DNA of 64,000 bases from contig JBCDIZ010000005.1 of NCBI GenBank assembly GCA_038748365.1, forward strand, positions 62,001 through 126,000. The letters are read 5' to 3'. The translations under genes and the position numbers were made by a program. Every line of letters begins with the position of its first letter. The first letter of the stretch is position 1. Shown here one piece after another: positions 27,499 to 36,899 of this stretch. The stretch is from Alterisphingorhabdus sp038748365 (GTDB lineage: Bacteria > Pseudomonadota > Alphaproteobacteria > Sphingomonadales > Sphingomonadaceae). The notes under the pieces were generated by a model. It was not told where the DNA came from and ran no database searches. It saw nothing but the letters and a program-made list of their open reading frames with translations.

Positions 27499-28587
27499 AT
27501 GACCGATATTCTCTATGCCGCGCCGTTGTCGCTCTATTCGGGTAAGGCGCGTGCCTATATGGACTGGAAGAATATCGATTATCGCGAGGAATTGTCGCGA
27601 CCCGAAGTTTATCGCGATGTCATTATTCCCGCGGTGGGCCGTCCGGTGATTCCCGTGGTGCAGCTCTCCGATGATCGTATTTTGCAGGATACGACAAAGA
27701 TTATCGATCATTATGAAGCGGTTGAAGCTGGCCCTTCAGTCTATCCCGAGACGCCGGTGCAGCATCTCGTCGCGCTGCTGTTTGAAAGCTATGGCGATGA
27801 ATGGCTGGTTATCCCGGCGATGCACTATCGCTGGAACTATAATGAGGAATGGGTCTATGGTGAATTCGGCAAGGTGGCTCATCCAGACGGTACGCCAGAG
27901 GAGCAATATACGATAGGCAAGGAGCGCGGAACGGAATTTAAGGGCTTTTGTCCGGTGCTCGGCATTAATGATGATACGATCCCCGCAATCGAGGCGAGCT
28001 ATGAGGCGCTGCTTGCCGAATTGGACGCCCATTTTGCCAGCCATGACTATCTTCTCGGATCGCGCCCGAGCATTGGCGATTATGGTTTGATCGGTCCGCT
28101 CTATGCGCATCTCTATCGTGACCCGGCATCGGGTAAGATCATGCAGAGGTTGGCCTCTAATGTCGTGGGCTGGGTTAAACGCATGGTTACCGTTGACGCG
28201 CCGTTATCGGGTGCGTTTCTTGCGGATGATATCATCCCCGAGACGCTTTATCCGATCCTTAAGCGGATGATGGCCGAGTATATTCCATGGTTGCAAAATG
28301 TTGCCGATATGTTGGAAAGCTGGGCTAGGGAAAATGCTGACGAGGCACTGCCGCGCGCTGTCGGTTTCGCGCCATTCACTATTGAAGGCACACAAGGCGC
28401 CCGGGTTGCGATACCATTCAGCTTATGGATGCATCAGCGACCACTTGACGCATATCAGGCGCTTGACGGCAAGGCGCTGGCGCGCGCCGAGACTCTGCTG
28501 GATAAAGTCGGTGGCGTTCCGTTTCGCGATTTCCGGCTGCCCCAGCGGGTCGATTTTGTTGACCATGAGATTGTCTTGGCTAGCTAG
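27499..28587 (+). CDS. Glutathione S-transferase family protein
   Basis: A 362-residue protein with an N-terminal thioredoxin-like GST domain (APLSLYSGKARAYMDWKNID, then RPVIPVVQLSDDRILQDTTK) and an all-helical C-terminal domain (LLGSRPSIGDYGLIGPLYAH). It is longer than a standard GST (about 210-230) by roughly 130 C-terminal residues. The start was placed at the ATG giving MTDILYAAPL, with GAAGG upstream; an earlier in-frame ATG at 27427 would add 24 residues of unlikely sequence. Substrate unknown. Confidence 0.87.
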   Translation: MTDILYAAPLSLYSGKARAYMDWKNIDYREELSRPEVYRDVIIPAVGRPVIPVVQLSDDRILQDTTKIIDHYEAVEAGPSVYPETPVQHLVALLFESYGDEWLVIPAMHYRWNYNEEWVYGEFGKVAHPDGTPEEQYTIGKERGTEFKGFCPVLGINDDTIPAIEASYEALLAELDAHFASHDYLLGSRPSIGDYGLIGPLYAHLYRDPASGKIMQRLASNVVGWVKRMVTVDAPLSGAFLADDIIPETLYPILKRMMAEYIPWLQNVADMLESWARENADEALPRAVGFAPFTIEGTQGARVAIPFSLWMHQRPLDAYQALDGKALARAETLLDKVGGVPFRDFRLPQRVDFVDHEIVLAS

Positions 28588-28607
28588 CCCTGACTGTAAT
28601 TTTTCAA

Positions 28608-29747
28608 CTAACCAAGTAGCCCCAGCGCCAGCAATATAGCGAAGAACAGCACCACGACTAAATTGATAAAGCTGAAAAGTACGAAGAACCGGATCACTGA
28701 TCCCAGCCTCGAAAAGCCATAGGCATGACGCAGCTGGCGATAGAGGTGAAATGGCGCGTAAAAAACAGCCGCAGTGATCACCAGTCCGGGCAAAATATTG
28801 AACTTTACTGACAATACACAGGCGATGAACAACAGCGACATGAAGGACAGCGAATAGGTCGTGAATACCGCATGGTCATAAAAACGATGACCACGCTTGC
28901 CGATCGTGACCAGCCAGACAAACGGAATGGAAAGCGGGATCAGCAGCCAGGCAAATTTATAGCCATTGGATTTGAGTTTATAGAGCAGAAGCTCCGGGTT
29001 GCTATTCGCCTTTTTCGCAGCATTGGTGACCCATTTGTTGAGCCACGGCACACCGGTATCGACATTGCCTTCGGCATCCAGCCCGGCAATTTCGCCGTCA
29101 TCGCTTATCAACTCAGGATATCGAACGGAGCCGGTGGTGGCAAAGCTGATTGCGTTGATCTTGCCCTTTGCTTCTGAGAGCGTCTTCTCAACCTCAGAGC
29201 GTTCTGCATCGCTCAGGCTCTCGTCTTTTAAGGCATCCGTTTGCTGAGCAACCTGAGCCTCTAATTCAGCCAGAGTTTCCTCATCTGATTGCCAGGTCCA
29301 GTCGATAGGGGATTCCTCGCTGTCTTTACTCGTAGTGTTGGTGTCGGCCATGCCGGGAGAGCCAACAAAGGAGAAGATCGCGAACATCATGAACACGGTG
29401 AACAGGAACAGCGCCATGGGCGAGATGAATTTCGCCCGCTCGCCATGGACATAACGCCGAGTCAACTCACCCGGTTTCCAGGCCAGAAGCGGCAGGGTGT
29501 TCCAGAATTTGCCGTCAAAATGCAGGACGCCATGGAGAATGTCATGCCAAAAGGCGCTGATTGAGCGATGGACATGGCCCGGCTGGCCGCAGGCGTGGCA
29601 GTGCGAGCCGATTAATTCAGTGCCGCAATTGAGACATTGGGCGGGATGATCGGCATCCGCAGCGGTTTCGCCATCGCGCTTTTCAAAGGCGCGTCCAGCC
29701 ATTGTCCCCTCGGCCATAGTGCCAATTGCTTCAAATTCACCGGACAT
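28608..29747 (-). CDS. DUF3667 membrane protein with N-terminal zinc ribbon
   Basis: About 379 residues. A zinc ribbon CLNCGTELIGSHCHACGQ lies near the N-terminus, followed by GHVHRSISAFWHDILHGVLH and the DUF3667 segment with TLPLLAWKPGELTRRYVHGE. A helix, an Asp/Glu/Ser-rich insert of about 130 residues and four further membrane helices follow, ending in LVVVLFFAILLALGLLG. The frame stays open further upstream to 30035, but that part overlaps the divergent flavin reductase gene, so the ATG for MSGEFEAIG was taken. Function unknown. Confidence 0.83.
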   Translation of the reverse strand: MSGEFEAIGTMAEGTMAGRAFEKRDGETAADADHPAQCLNCGTELIGSHCHACGQPGHVHRSISAFWHDILHGVLHFDGKFWNTLPLLAWKPGELTRRYVHGERAKFISPMALFLFTVFMMFAIFSFVGSPGMADTNTTSKDSEESPIDWTWQSDEETLAELEAQVAQQTDALKDESLSDAERSEVEKTLSEAKGKINAISFATTGSVRYPELISDDGEIAGLDAEGNVDTGVPWLNKWVTNAAKKANSNPELLLYKLKSNGYKFAWLLIPLSIPFVWLVTIGKRGHRFYDHAVFTTYSLSFMSLLFIACVLSVKFNILPGLVITAAVFYAPFHLYRQLRHAYGFSRLGSVIRFFVLFSFINLVVVLFFAILLALGLLG

Positions 29748-29853
29748 TAGGGTTACGCTTTCTCCCCTCGCGCCCATATTGTCTAGCCAAAACTGGTCTG
29801 TCTGGCAAAGTGAGAATTGCAAAGCTGTCCGCTGGGCACCATAACGATTGCCA

Positions 29854-31188
29854 ATGGACAGCTTTGACCCCCGCACCTTTCGCGATGCCCTTGGCCAATT
29901 TGCCACCGGCGTTACCATCGTCACCGCGCGTGCCAGTGATGGCACGCCGGTAGGCGTGACTGCCAATAGTTTTAACTCGGTCTCGCTCGACCCGCCGCTG
30001 GTGCTGTGGTCGCTGGCTAAGACATCGCGTTGCATGCCGGTGTTTGAGACAGCGGAGGAATTTGCCGTGCATATCCTTGCCAGTGATCAGGATGATCTCT
30101 CCAATCGTTTTGCCTCGCGCACCGCGGACAAATTTGCCGGGCTGGATATCGGCGAGACGGGGCTGCCGCTGCTGGAGGGCTGCACCGCGCGTTTTCGTTG
30201 TAAAACCCGCCATGCCTATGAAGGTGGCGATCATATCATCTTTGTCGGTGAGGTGGTCGGCTTCGAGCATGACGACAAGCCACCGCTGCTTTTTCATGGC
30301 GGTGACTATGCCGACAAGAAAAAGCGTGTCCCGGCTAACCCGGAAACCCATGGTACCGAGATGGGCAGCGATGTCAGCGATGCCGAAATGGCTGGTCCGG
30401 CGGTGCTCTACAGCGTCGATAGCAGCATCGCGACGATCACGCTGAACCGTCCTGCAACACGCAATGCGTTATCGGAAGAGGTGATTACCGCGCTGGTTGA
30501 TGCGCTGGATGAGGCTGAAGCGGATAACCGCGTTAGCTGTGTCGTGCTGACCGGGGCAGGGGACAGCTTCTGCTCTGGCGGGAATATCAAGCAGATCAAG
30601 GCGCTGACTGCCGAAAAGCAGATGAGCCCGCTCGAACTGGAACAATGGTATCGCGACCATATCCAGCGTATCCCGCGCACGATGGATGCAATGTCAGTGC
30701 CAATTATCGCGGCGATTAACGGCCATGCCATTGGTGCTGGCTGCGATCTGGCGTGTATGTGTGATATCCGTATCGCTTCGGATAATGCGGTTTTTGCCGA
30801 GAGTTTTCTGCGCGTCGGGATTATTCCCGGCGATGGCGGCGCATGGCTTTTGCCGCGCACAATTGGCATGGCGCGAGCGAGCCAGATGCTGCTCACCGGC
30901 GAGTTTATCGATGCAGCCAAGGCGCTCGACTATGGTCTGGTCACCGAAGTGCTGGCTGCTGACGCACTGCTTGACCGTGCCCAAAAGCTGGCCGAGATGG
31001 TGGTGCAATATCCACCCGCTGCTATCCGTAAATCCAAACGCCTGCTGAAGGATGCCCGCGATATGTCGCTGGGTGAGCATCTGGATGAAGCAGCGATCTG
31101 GCAGGGTGTGTTGCAACAGATGGACGATCATCGTGAGGCGATTGACGCGATATTGGAAAAACGGGCGCCGCGTTTCAGTGGCCGCTGA
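29854..31188 (+). CDS. Flavin reductase domain fused to enoyl-CoA hydratase
   Basis: A 444-residue two-domain protein. Residues 1-160 are a flavin-reductase-like domain (FRDALGQFATGVTIVTARAS, GVTANSFNSVSLDPPLVLWS, GGDHIIFVGEVVGFEH), the type that supplies reduced FMN or FAD to monooxygenases. Residues from about 185 are a crotonase (ITLNRPATRNALS, FCSGGNIKQI, GHAIGAGCDLACMCDIRIAS, IIPGDGGAWLLPRTIG). The junction around 30330-30400 is in frame without a stop; an internal ATG at 30361 could serve the second domain but has a weak SD. The fusion could channel a CoA-linked substrate from oxidation to hydration, or reflect loss of a stop between two genes. Confidence 0.85.
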   Translation: MDSFDPRTFRDALGQFATGVTIVTARASDGTPVGVTANSFNSVSLDPPLVLWSLAKTSRCMPVFETAEEFAVHILASDQDDLSNRFASRTADKFAGLDIGETGLPLLEGCTARFRCKTRHAYEGGDHIIFVGEVVGFEHDDKPPLLFHGGDYADKKKRVPANPETHGTEMGSDVSDAEMAGPAVLYSVDSSIATITLNRPATRNALSEEVITALVDALDEAEADNRVSCVVLTGAGDSFCSGGNIKQIKALTAEKQMSPLELEQWYRDHIQRIPRTMDAMSVPIIAAINGHAIGAGCDLACMCDIRIASDNAVFAESFLRVGIIPGDGGAWLLPRTIGMARASQMLLTGEFIDAAKALDYGLVTEVLAADALLDRAQKLAEMVVQYPPAAIRKSKRLLKDARDMSLGEHLDEAAIWQGVLQQMDDHREAIDAILEKRAPRFSGR

Positions 31189-31218
31189 ACACCTTCCCGT
31201 GTTTAATGCACCCTGACC

Positions 31219-33072
31219 CTAGGCCGAAAAAGAATCGCCAGCTGCCATAGACGGTCCGGCAACACCTTTGGTGGTGCCCAGTTTGGCCAGTTGTAAAGCG
31301 TGACTTTGTGGTACGGGACGGCTGTAGAAAAAGCCCTGGCCCTGAGTACAGCCTGCGATACGCACTGACTGCTCATGGTGCATATTCTCGATACCCTCGG
31401 CAACGATCGTCATATCGAGTGTGCTCGCCAGCTCAGCAACCGCGCGGATAATCGCATTGGATTTTGAGCCAGCATTGGGACCACTGACAAAAGACCGGTC
31501 GACCTTGATCTTGCTGAAATTATAGCTGTGCAGATAGGATAGTGAGGAATAGCCGGTGCCGAAATCGTCGAGGGCAATGCGAATATCTTCGCGCTGTAGC
31601 ATGGCCATGAAATCCGTAATTGCCGCATCTTCGTCGATAAACACGGTTTCAGTGATCTCCAGCTCCAGCCTGTGTGGCTCAATACCCGCATCGCGAATAG
31701 CGCGCAAAATTCCCAGCGCAGATCCCGGCGCTCTCATCTGCACCGGGCTGATATTGACGCAGATGGAGATGTGCGAAGGCCATTGACTGGCCGCTTCACA
31801 AGCACGCGTCGTGATCCAGTTACCCAGGGTGATGATCAGACCGGTATCCTCTGCCACCGGAATAAACTCGGCTGGTTCCAGTTCGCCTTTTTCTGGATGG
31901 AACCAACGCACCAGTGCCTCAAAGGCCGTGATATGCCCCGTATCAAGATCAACAATAGGCTGGAAATAGAGGTTCAGTTCATCATTCTGGATTGCAGCGC
32001 GCAACTCGCTTTCAATCTCGCGGCGATGCACCAGATCGCGGTTCATTGACTTGGCGAAGAAGCTATACTGGTTTCGGCCATTTACCTTGCTGTGATATAA
32101 AGCCAGATCAGCGCATTGCATCACGCTGTCCAGATCATTGCCATTATCGGGCATTTGGGCGATGCCAATGGACACGCCGATTTCCAGGTGGTTGCCATCG
32201 AGGCGAACAGGCTTGGTCAACTCGCTCAATAGGGTTTCTGCCATCGCCTGGAGCGCGCCAAAATCCTTATTACGCGTAACCACGACAAATTCATCGCCGC
32301 CAAAGCGAGCGACAATGTCGTCAGGGCAGATACGCCGCAGGCGTTTAGCGGTTTCTGCCAAAAGCCTGTCACCAATAGGATGGCCAAGCGTATCATTCAC
32401 TTCCTTGAAGCGGTCCAGATCGAGCCAGAATACGGCCATTTTGTTGTCTGCTTCGGTCTGCGCCACCATTTTGACCAGCTTGCCATTAAGGCCGGCACGG
32501 TTGAGCAACCCAGTGACAATATCGGTGCGCGCATAGCTACGCATTTTCTCTGCCAGTTCGGCATTTTGCTCCGCAGCGTCAAAGGAATCGCGGACAATGG
32601 CATAGGTGTTGACGGTGATGCTGATCAGCGCGGCTATGAACAGGACCATGGTTATCGCGAGAATCTGATAGGCGGGTACCTCGCTTATCCAGAGTGTGAA
32701 AGCCAGCGGCAAAGTTGCAAAAAAGATCTGGCCTATAGCGATAATCGGCCTTGCTGCGTTGCTCCCCGAGATACCCGCAGCATAACCAATGGCGTGTGCA
32801 GCGGCGAGCACATGGAGCGTAGGGTCATTGGAAAAGCTGATGGTGAATGCAGCCACCATTCCCAAAGAAAGAGCATAGACCCAGGCACCGGCTTCATAGA
32901 GCGTTTCAAGGCTTTCAGTATCGCTGCGACTGTTACGGTCCTCAAAAAGATAAGCGACTATTATCCGGAAAACGGACACCATAATCACCGCACAAGCAGC
33001 AATATGGATGGCTATGTTCTCGGCCCTCCAGGCGATAAAGACCGTTGCCACAACGCCGCATAAAACCCCCAA
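31219..33072 (-). CDS. Membrane GGDEF-EAL protein (cyclic di-GMP turnover)
   Basis: At least 617 residues: several N-terminal membrane helices, a linker helix, a GGDEF domain (VARFGGDEFVVVT) and an EAL domain (FEALVRWFHPEKGELEPAEF, with LDDFGTGYSSLSYL and VAEGIEN). The catalytic motifs of both domains look intact; the RxxD inhibitory site before GGDEF is absent. It makes and/or degrades cyclic di-GMP. The only standard start in the region is TTG at 33072, yet the frame continues upstream as plausible coding sequence to a GGGGAG followed six bases later by ATC at 33183, so the true N-terminus may lie there. Confidence 0.9.
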   Translation of the reverse strand: MGVLCGVVATVFIAWRAENIAIHIAACAVIMVSVFRIIVAYLFEDRNSRSDTESLETLYEAGAWVYALSLGMVAAFTISFSNDPTLHVLAAAHAIGYAAGISGSNAARPIIAIGQIFFATLPLAFTLWISEVPAYQILAITMVLFIAALISITVNTYAIVRDSFDAAEQNAELAEKMRSYARTDIVTGLLNRAGLNGKLVKMVAQTEADNKMAVFWLDLDRFKEVNDTLGHPIGDRLLAETAKRLRRICPDDIVARFGGDEFVVVTRNKDFGALQAMAETLLSELTKPVRLDGNHLEIGVSIGIAQMPDNGNDLDSVMQCADLALYHSKVNGRNQYSFFAKSMNRDLVHRREIESELRAAIQNDELNLYFQPIVDLDTGHITAFEALVRWFHPEKGELEPAEFIPVAEDTGLIITLGNWITTRACEAASQWPSHISICVNISPVQMRAPGSALGILRAIRDAGIEPHRLELEITETVFIDEDAAITDFMAMLQREDIRIALDDFGTGYSSLSYLHSYNFSKIKVDRSFVSGPNAGSKSNAIIRAVAELASTLDMTIVAEGIENMHHEQSVRIAGCTQGQGFFYSRPVPQSHALQLAKLGTTKGVAGPSMAAGDSFSA

Positions 33073-33389
33073 TGTCAGTGATATGGGGGAGGCGTAAAGT
33101 GTGGATACAAGCGCGTGCTTGACCCGCTGATTAAGCGGATCAGAGCCAAATAGTCCTTCCAGTCGTGATAGCTGAAACCTGATGGTGCGCTCCCCGAATT
33201 GCCCGAAACACCATCAAAGACAAAATGAGCAGTTTCTGAGGTGGTCGAAGCTTAGGGCAGACTATGATTTTACAATAAAAATTTCCTTAATCCCGAAAGC
33301 GGTTTCAGGTCGCTTTCCGGCAGCGGATTGGTTGATGAATCCTGGCTAATATACGGCCATCGCGGTGCCGGTTATCGCGATATGAAGCT

Positions 33390-34625
33390 TTACTTCTTCC
33401 CCGGCTGGGCAATCCATTTGCCGCTGTCGCGATATTCCGGGCGGATGCTGCCTGCTCCGGGCAGGTTCTGAGCGCGATAATTGGCATCGCCGCCCTTGGC
33501 CGCAGCTTCTGTGGAATATGCCGGGGCAGCCTGTATCGGCGCTATATTGCTTGCTTCTGCCTTTGCCCCATAGCTCTGGCCTTTTGCCGCTATTTCGGCT
33601 GCCGCTTTGTTGCTTTCTTCAAGTGCAGCCTCATAGGCGCGAGCCAGCGCCAATGGATCGGTAACATCTGTTTTTGCCGCAACTGCGCGCTTTGGCTTAG
33701 GACCTGGTGTCGGTTCGTTGCCGCTATAGATAGTGGAAAAAGCATCCGCAAAACCTGCGCGGCCTTTCCAGCTATAGAAACGATGCGCACCGATAGTACC
33801 GAGGAAATTGAGGCTGGAGGCCCAATAGGGATTGACCTCTGTGGTGTGATAATGGGTGGCAAGACCTGCTGGCGCAAAAACTGCACCGTCGAGCATGTCC
33901 CCGGCAACCCGGCGCGCTCGGGTCCAGTGATAGCGGTCAGGGCGGCGGGCCATGGAGCCATCGCAGCTAAAGGTGAACTGGCAGCCGGTGTTACGCTCAG
34001 AGCCTTGATAGACCACGCCGCAGACACTCGCGGGATAGCTGGGGTGACGTACACGGTTCAATATCACCTGTGCGACTGCGCGTTGCCCGGCATCAGGCTC
34101 CAGCGCCGCTTCATAATAGATGGCTGTGGTGAGGCATTGTAGCGCGCGATAGCGATCGCGCGATGTGCCGCTTAAGGCAAAGGCCTTGGCCGCAGATATG
34201 ATGCCCAGACTGCCAGTGACTGGGGCTGCACCGGGGGCAAAATCAGCGCCTGCCATGGCTCCCGCATTGGCCGTATTCCACTCGCCATCCTTGGCAAGAT
34301 AGTAAAAGGCGGAGCCGGGGAAATTGTCCGCCGCGCGCTCTGACCAGAGATTACGAGCATTGTCATAAGCGGGCACAGGGCCGCTGACATTTTCGCTCTG
34401 TGCGGTGCCGATCTGGGTGAGGGAAAGCGCCGACAGGACAAATAGCGCGAGCGACAACAGCTTCTCACGTAATGTCAGCCGCAGCCCGCCAAAAGGACGC
34501 ACAGCTTTGGATCGCGCTGATTTTGCGCGACTCGCAGCCTGCCTTTTTGGTGGCTGACTATTGCCGTAATGCCCCATAGAACCTGTATTTTCATCCTCAC
34601 GCACCGCAACCTGGTGCACTCTCAT
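33390..34625 (-). CDS. Cell wall hydrolase, SleB type
   Basis: A 411-residue envelope protein with a basic N-terminus, one hydrophobic anchor or signal helix (KLLSLALFVLSALSLTQIG) and a Hydrolase_2 domain. The core is CLTTAIYYEAALEPDAGQ followed by QVILNRVRHPSYPASVCGVV and CQFTFSCDG, with the Glu of YYEA as probable catalytic residue. These enzymes cleave peptidoglycan glycan strands. The C-terminal third is Ala/Lys-rich and low in complexity. A second ATG 16 codons in (34577, after an AGG) is a possible alternative start. Confidence 0.88.
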   Translation of the reverse strand: MRVHQVAVREDENTGSMGHYGNSQPPKRQAASRAKSARSKAVRPFGGLRLTLREKLLSLALFVLSALSLTQIGTAQSENVSGPVPAYDNARNLWSERAADNFPGSAFYYLAKDGEWNTANAGAMAGADFAPGAAPVTGSLGIISAAKAFALSGTSRDRYRALQCLTTAIYYEAALEPDAGQRAVAQVILNRVRHPSYPASVCGVVYQGSERNTGCQFTFSCDGSMARRPDRYHWTRARRVAGDMLDGAVFAPAGLATHYHTTEVNPYWASSLNFLGTIGAHRFYSWKGRAGFADAFSTIYSGNEPTPGPKPKRAVAAKTDVTDPLALARAYEAALEESNKAAAEIAAKGQSYGAKAEASNIAPIQAAPAYSTEAAAKGGDANYRAQNLPGAGSIRPEYRDSGKWIAQPGKK

Positions 34626-34741
34626 AGAGGCTATAGCACATTACTCCATTATGGAGATATGTTGCATAGCACAATTTACCTTTGCGTCCCGGTGCGGGAC
34701 ACAGGCACGTAATGAGCTTAACGGATTACAGGTGTGAAAAA

Positions 34742-36049
34742 TTAGTGGTTTCTAAGAGCCGTCTGCTCATGACTGTTGACCAGACGCATCGCCAGCACAT
34801 AGCCCATCATGCCGAAGATGATGCCGCCGATAGCGGGCGCAGCGATCACGCCTGCAGCTCCGGCCAGCCAGTCACCGATGACGAGAAATGGCAAGATACC
34901 CAATGTATTGCGGCCCCAGTTGAGCCACGTAGACCAGCGTGGCCGCTCCAGATTATTGAAGGCAGCGTTGGAAATATAGAGGATACCGTTGAACAGGAAC
35001 AATGGCGCGACAATGCCACCAAAGACCTGAAGCAGAATCAGCCCCTCTGAATCCAGATCAAACAGCGTCGCGGTCAGGGGCGATGCAAAATACAGCACCG
35101 GCCAGATCAACAATGTATAACCGGTAGCGAAGATCACGGCGCTGCGGATTGCCTCCCGCACCCGGGCATAGTTACGCGCGCCATAATTCTGTCCGACAAT
35201 TGGTCCGATTGCGCCGGATAGTGAGAAAAGCAGACAGAAAGCCACCGGTACGATCCGACCGATAACGGCATAGCTGGCAATCACTGTTTCATTATATTCA
35301 GCGAGAAAACGGAAGGTGAGAAAACCGCCCACCGGTGTCGCCAAATTGGTGAGAACTGCAGGCCCCATAATCTCGCGTATCGGCGCCAGATCGGCCATGA
35401 AATGCTCTTTGTTGAAAGGAGCGAACCCACCATAAAGCCGCAATACCGGCCAGAAGCCGGAAATCGCCATGGCAAAAGTTGCCAAAACCGTCGCATAGGC
35501 AGCACCGGCAAAGCCAAAATCCAGACCGAACATCAGCAGCGGATCGAAGATCGCATTGGTTGCCGCCATGGCCAGGGTGACGTTCATGGCTCGGCGCGCA
35601 TCACCATGGGCGCGCAAAAAGCCGGAGCAGATCATGCCCGTGACGGTGACGGGACTGAACGGCGCGACGATGCGGATATATTGTATTGCCGCTTCGCGCG
35701 CGGTTCCTGTTGCGCCGATAAGATCCATAAAGCCCGGTGCGAACACCCAGAAAATCAATGCCAATGGCAGAGACAGGGCGACACCCAGCAGCATAACATG
35801 GGTAAAAAGTACATTGGCCTTCTCACCGCGGCCCATGCCAATGCTCTTGGCGGCGAGCGCCGAGATGGTGATCATCAATCCTATATTGAGCGCCGAATTA
35901 AAGAACAGCAGGGTTGCAGCAAATCCCATTGCCGCGGTTAGCGCCGGATCGCCAAGCTGGGCGATAAAAAACAGGTCGAGAAAATCGACCAGAAACATCG
36001 CCAGCAAACCGAAAGACGAGGTCAGCGTCATCACGGCGACATGGTTCAT
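34742..36049 (-). CDS. MATE family efflux transporter
   Basis: A 435-residue pump with about twelve membrane helices in two MatE repeats. MATE proteins export cationic drugs or metabolites by sodium or proton antiport. The first ATG gives MNHVAVMTLTSSFGLLAM, but MATE proteins normally have an LTxG(x) segment just before this, and the frame upstream does read KFLTGGL, continuing open to about 36225 without ATG, GTG or TTG. The annotated start is therefore probably too short, or the true start is non-standard or mutated. Confidence 0.88.
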   Translation of the reverse strand: MNHVAVMTLTSSFGLLAMFLVDFLDLFFIAQLGDPALTAAMGFAATLLFFNSALNIGLMITISALAAKSIGMGRGEKANVLFTHVMLLGVALSLPLALIFWVFAPGFMDLIGATGTAREAAIQYIRIVAPFSPVTVTGMICSGFLRAHGDARRAMNVTLAMAATNAIFDPLLMFGLDFGFAGAAYATVLATFAMAISGFWPVLRLYGGFAPFNKEHFMADLAPIREIMGPAVLTNLATPVGGFLTFRFLAEYNETVIASYAVIGRIVPVAFCLLFSLSGAIGPIVGQNYGARNYARVREAIRSAVIFATGYTLLIWPVLYFASPLTATLFDLDSEGLILLQVFGGIVAPLFLFNGILYISNAAFNNLERPRWSTWLNWGRNTLGILPFLVIGDWLAGAAGVIAAPAIGGIIFGMMGYVLAMRLVNSHEQTALRNH

Positions 36050-36337
36050 CAGTCCGCCCGTAAGGAATTTCCCGGGCTGTGCGCTCAGCGATCCGCGTGG
36101 CGCGCTTTCCCCTGCACGTGTCGGCGGGGCGCTTTCGCCAGATATGGTCTGGCCGTTCTGGGTAGCGCGTTTGAAAATCGGGGTTCTCGCAACTCTGGGG
36201 CGGAATAGCTTTTCGAAGATATAGGGCTGAGGTCAACAAAGGCAAAGAAGCATTTCTTTTCGAAGGGCATATTGCCGTAGCTGCCGAGTGCTTAGACACT
36301 GACATTGCGCATATGGGGAAGGCTTATGCAGTGAACG

Positions 36338-36745
36338 TTACTCGGCTGGTTCCGCCTCAGGCTGCGCACAACGGCTGCGGTCCCCAGCTTCACAGGCGGC
36401 AACATCTTCCTGCCATTGCTTCACTGCGGCAGCATGTTCCGCCCGTGCCTTTTCATAGGCTTTCACTGCCGCATCATATTCCGCCAGCGACCCTGCGCGA
36501 TCAATCAGCTCTTCACTCTGCTCAGCGATTTCTTCCTGATATTCGGCTTCGGCTTCAGCATTCTGCTTAAGCTGCTCGCGCGCCATTTCCGCTTGCTGGG
36601 TATTGGCCTCAATACGCGCTTTTTCCTCTGCGCTCAGTTCCTGTTCGGCGGTATCTGTGGCCTTTTCCTGCGCTGTTGCCGGGTTGTTAAAGGCTATCGT
36701 GATGGCCATTGCCGAGATGGCTGCAATATATCGAATCGTCATCAT
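36338..36745 (-). CDS. Secreted coiled-coil protein, unknown
   Basis: About 135 residues: a signal peptide (MTIRYIAAISAMAITIAFNN, cleavage after ATAQ) and a long, highly charged Ala/Glu/Lys/Gln helix, almost certainly a coiled coil, ending in a short part with two Cys (AACEAGDRSRC). Several ATG codons lie close together; the one behind GGGG was chosen. No family was recognised. A periplasmic location is inferred. Confidence 0.7.
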   Translation of the reverse strand: MMTIRYIAAISAMAITIAFNNPATAQEKATDTAEQELSAEEKARIEANTQQAEMAREQLKQNAEAEAEYQEEIAEQSEELIDRAGSLAEYDAAVKAYEKARAEHAAAVKQWQEDVAACEAGDRSRCAQPEAEPAE

Positions 36746-36899
36746 GTACCCCATATCGTTACGCGAGTGATGCTAGCCCGGTTTTCCGCCAAACCCAATA
36801 TTGCTGAAATCTTTATGCAATTCTGTCATAGAAGTGACGCCAATCTGTAAATCCAGACGTAATCTCTGACATGATAGGCACGGGCAAAAGGGTAGTATG

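Noticed and set aside
31200..31225. CCCTGACCCTAGG near the end of the GGDEF-EAL gene, similar to the MITE terminal repeat
   Set aside because: Only about 11 bases match and no inverted partner was found nearby.
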